Shown: one piece after another, positions 4,683 to 5,789 of the stretch
Position numbering within the stretch: the stretch's first letter is position 1
Layout of the letters: the number at the start of each line of letters is the position of its first letter
From: Actinomycetota bacterium
GTDB lineage: Bacteria > Actinomycetota > Thermoleophilia > Gaiellales > Gaiellaceae
Assembly (NCBI GenBank): GCA_016870235.1
Contig: VGCB01000203.1
Span: 1-5,789, forward strand
DNA length: 5,789 bases
Direction: 5' to 3'
Translations under genes and position numbers: made by a program
The notes under the pieces: generated by a model
What the model was told of the DNA's origin: nothing
Seen by the model: the letters and a program-made list of their open reading frames with translations, nothing else
Databases searched by the model: none

Positions 4683-5357
4683 ATGCGTCTCGTCGTCGCG
4701 CGCTGCGAGGTCGTCTACACCGGGAGGCTGAGTGCCGTCCTGCCCGAGTCGACCCGGCTTCTCATGTTCAAGGCCGACGGCTCCGTGCTCGTCCACGCCG
4801 ACAGTGGTGGCTTCAAGCCGTTGAACTGGATGACCCCGCCGACCGTGATCGAGGAGTCCGAAGGGCTCATCCTCGTGCGGAAGCGCGCCGGGAAGACCGA
4901 GGATCGGCTCGAGATCCGCGTCCACGAGGTGCTGAGCGAGTTCGAGACGGACATGGGGGAGGCCGCCGGGCTCGAGAAGGACGGCGTCGAGCGGCACCTG
5001 CAGGAGGAGCTCGCCGGGCAGCCGGACGCGATCGAGCCCGGCCTCCGCCTCGTCCGGCGTGAGTGGCCGACGGACATCGGGCCCGTCGACCTCATGTGCC
5101 GCGACGCGGACGGCGGTCTCGTCGCGGTCGAGATCAAGCGCGTCGGCACCCTCGAGGCCGTCGAGCAGCTCACTCGCTACCTCGAGCGACTGCAGCTCGA
5201 GCCGGGGCTCGAGGCCTGCCGCGGGATCCTCGCCGCGCAGCGCGTCGCGAAGCAGGCCCGGACGCTCGCCGATGGTCGAGGGCTCGGCTGGGTCGAGGTC
5301 GACCTGGCGACGCTTCGCGAGGAGCGCGAGCCCGAGCTCACGCTCTTCTCCCTCTGA
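4683..5357 (+). CDS. nucS: Mismatch-specific endonuclease NucS (EndoMS)
   Basis: Predicted NucS/EndoMS, 224 residues, the non-MutSL mismatch repair nuclease of Actinobacteria and archaea, which cuts both strands around a mispair. The N-terminal DNA-binding/dimerisation beta domain starts MRLVVARCEVVYTGRL and includes RLLMFKADGSVLVHAD and FKPLNWMTPP (44-53), all family hallmarks. A linker (KDGVERHLQEEL, 99-110) leads to the RecB-like PD-(D/E)XK nuclease domain: GPVD (D136), VEIK (E150, K152), then the EQLTRYLE helix (161-168). The C-terminus ELTLFSL resembles the QLxLF clamp-binding pentapeptide, consistent with known recruitment of bacterial NucS by the beta sliding clamp; that role is inferred here. 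ATG 4683 gives the conserved N-terminus and matches the position of the -10 box. The stop lies 3 bp from the end of the convergent dehydrogenase gene. Confidence 0.95.
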   Translation: MRLVVARCEVVYTGRLSAVLPESTRLLMFKADGSVLVHADSGGFKPLNWMTPPTVIEESEGLILVRKRAGKTEDRLEIRVHEVLSEFETDMGEAAGLEKDGVERHLQEELAGQPDAIEPGLRLVRREWPTDIGPVDLMCRDADGGLVAVEIKRVGTLEAVEQLTRYLERLQLEPGLEACRGILAAQRVAKQARTLADGRGLGWVEVDLATLREEREPELTLFSL

Positions 5358-5367
5358 CCGTCAGGGG
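5351..5367. terminator. Small dyad over the two convergent stop codons
   Basis: CCTCTGAC (5351-5358) and GTCAGGGG (5360-5367) pair over 8 positions with one T-G pair around a single base; with a realistic loop about 6 pairs remain. It spans the nucS TGA and the dehydrogenase TGA. The genes are only 3 bp apart, so any terminator must overlap coding sequence; a bidirectional role is possible but there is no T-tract. Confidence 0.3.
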
Positions 5368-5789
5368 ACGACGGCGGCCTTGAGGTAGTCGCGGGGAGGG
5401 TCGGCGAGCAGCCCTGCAACGCCGTCGAGCCCGACCTCGTGGGTGACGAGCCGCTCGAACGGGTACGCACCGCTGCCGAGGAACGCGAGCGCCGCCCGGA
5501 CGTGGCGCGGGGTGTGGTGGAAGGCGCCGCGGAGGTCGACCTCCTCGTAGTGGATCCGGTAGGGGTCGACCTCGACGTGCGCGTCGCGCGGGAGCCCGCC
5601 GAACGCGAGGACGACACCGCCCGGGCGAACGAGGCGGAGCGCCTCGCGCCACGCCTCGACGGTGCCGGCCGCCTCGATCACGACGTCGGCTCCCTCGCCG
5701 TCGCCGGCGACCGCCCCGAACGCGGGCGCCAGGGCACGCCGCTCCGGCCGTCCGCCGACGGCAACCGGGCGCCCACCCGCGTCGGCGAC
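5361..5789 (-). CDS. Medium-chain (zinc-type) alcohol dehydrogenase, C-terminal part (runs off right edge)
   Basis: The visible part is the last 142 residues of a medium-chain dehydrogenase/reductase, a cytoplasmic NAD(P)-dependent enzyme that oxidises alcohols or polyols or reduces the matching carbonyls. The frame is open to the edge and enters within the Rossmann domain: RPVAVGGRPERRALAPAFGA is the second strand and helix, GADVVIEAAGTVEAWREAL and LVRPGGVVLAFGG are the usual fourth and fifth strand blocks, and the protein ends DYLKAAVVP. The catalytic N-terminal domain with its zinc ligands is outside the window, so zinc dependence and substrate are not visible; sorbitol-, threonine- and alcohol-dehydrogenase-like members share this C-terminus. 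A GTG at 5681 inside the VVIEAAG block is not the start. The upstream genomic context is unknown; downstream it meets nucS tail to tail. Confidence 0.86.
   Translation of the reverse strand, partial: VADAGGRPVAVGGRPERRALAPAFGAVAGDGEGADVVIEAAGTVEAWREALRLVRPGGVVLAFGGLPRDAHVEVDPYRIHYEEVDLRGAFHHTPRHVRAALAFLGSGAYPFERLVTHEVGLDGVAGLLADPPRDYLKAAVVP

Noticed and set aside
3627..4997. 456-codon open frame on the minus strand
   Set aside because: It runs through the oxidoreductase in another frame, across the intergenic region and antisense to nucS. It is highly Arg-rich with no motif.

Overview
The window is GC-rich, densely coded bacterial DNA. It most likely comes from an actinobacterium, possibly a deep-branching lineage such as Thermoleophilia; that placement is inference. 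The support is a clear NucS/EndoMS mismatch endonuclease (an actinobacterial and archaeal family), the strong GC bias, and several genes whose -10 box lies 6-9 nt before the start codon with no Shine-Dalgarno sequence, the arrangement typical of leaderless actinobacterial genes. No tRNA, rRNA, insertion sequence, phage gene or CRISPR array is visible.

Layout. At the left edge (minus strand) is the first 55 codons of seryl-tRNA synthetase, with its own TACAAT -10 box. A 147-bp gap with inverted repeats separates it from a two-gene minus-strand unit: a lipid-anchored mono-heme cytochrome c, then an overlapping Cof-type HAD phosphatase that seems to lack a standard start codon. A metallo-beta-lactamase-fold hydrolase diverges from the cytochrome across 70 bp. 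It converges on a large minus-strand FMN/FAD oxidoreductase of the 2,4-dienoyl-CoA reductase/old-yellow-enzyme type. The 219-bp gap between these two 3' ends holds almost three tandem copies of a 32-bp, hairpin-forming repeat. The oxidoreductase and nucS are divergent across a 115-bp gap that is rich in symmetric sequences. nucS ends 3 bp from the end of a convergent medium-chain alcohol dehydrogenase that runs off the right edge.

The genes do not form one pathway. They are housekeeping (serS, nucS) and metabolic genes (cytochrome c, HAD, MBL hydrolase, two oxidoreductases) in short divergent or convergent units. The most notable signals are regulatory or structural. Two tandem copies of a GGAC-N6-GTCC dyad lie over the nucS promoter. 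An 11-bp perfect inverted repeat covers the -35 box of the oxidoreductase. The 32-bp repeat array fills the convergent gap. The oxidoreductase has Gly in place of one of the four expected iron-sulfur Cys ligands. I see no evidence for a new multi-gene system such as a defence or biosynthetic island.
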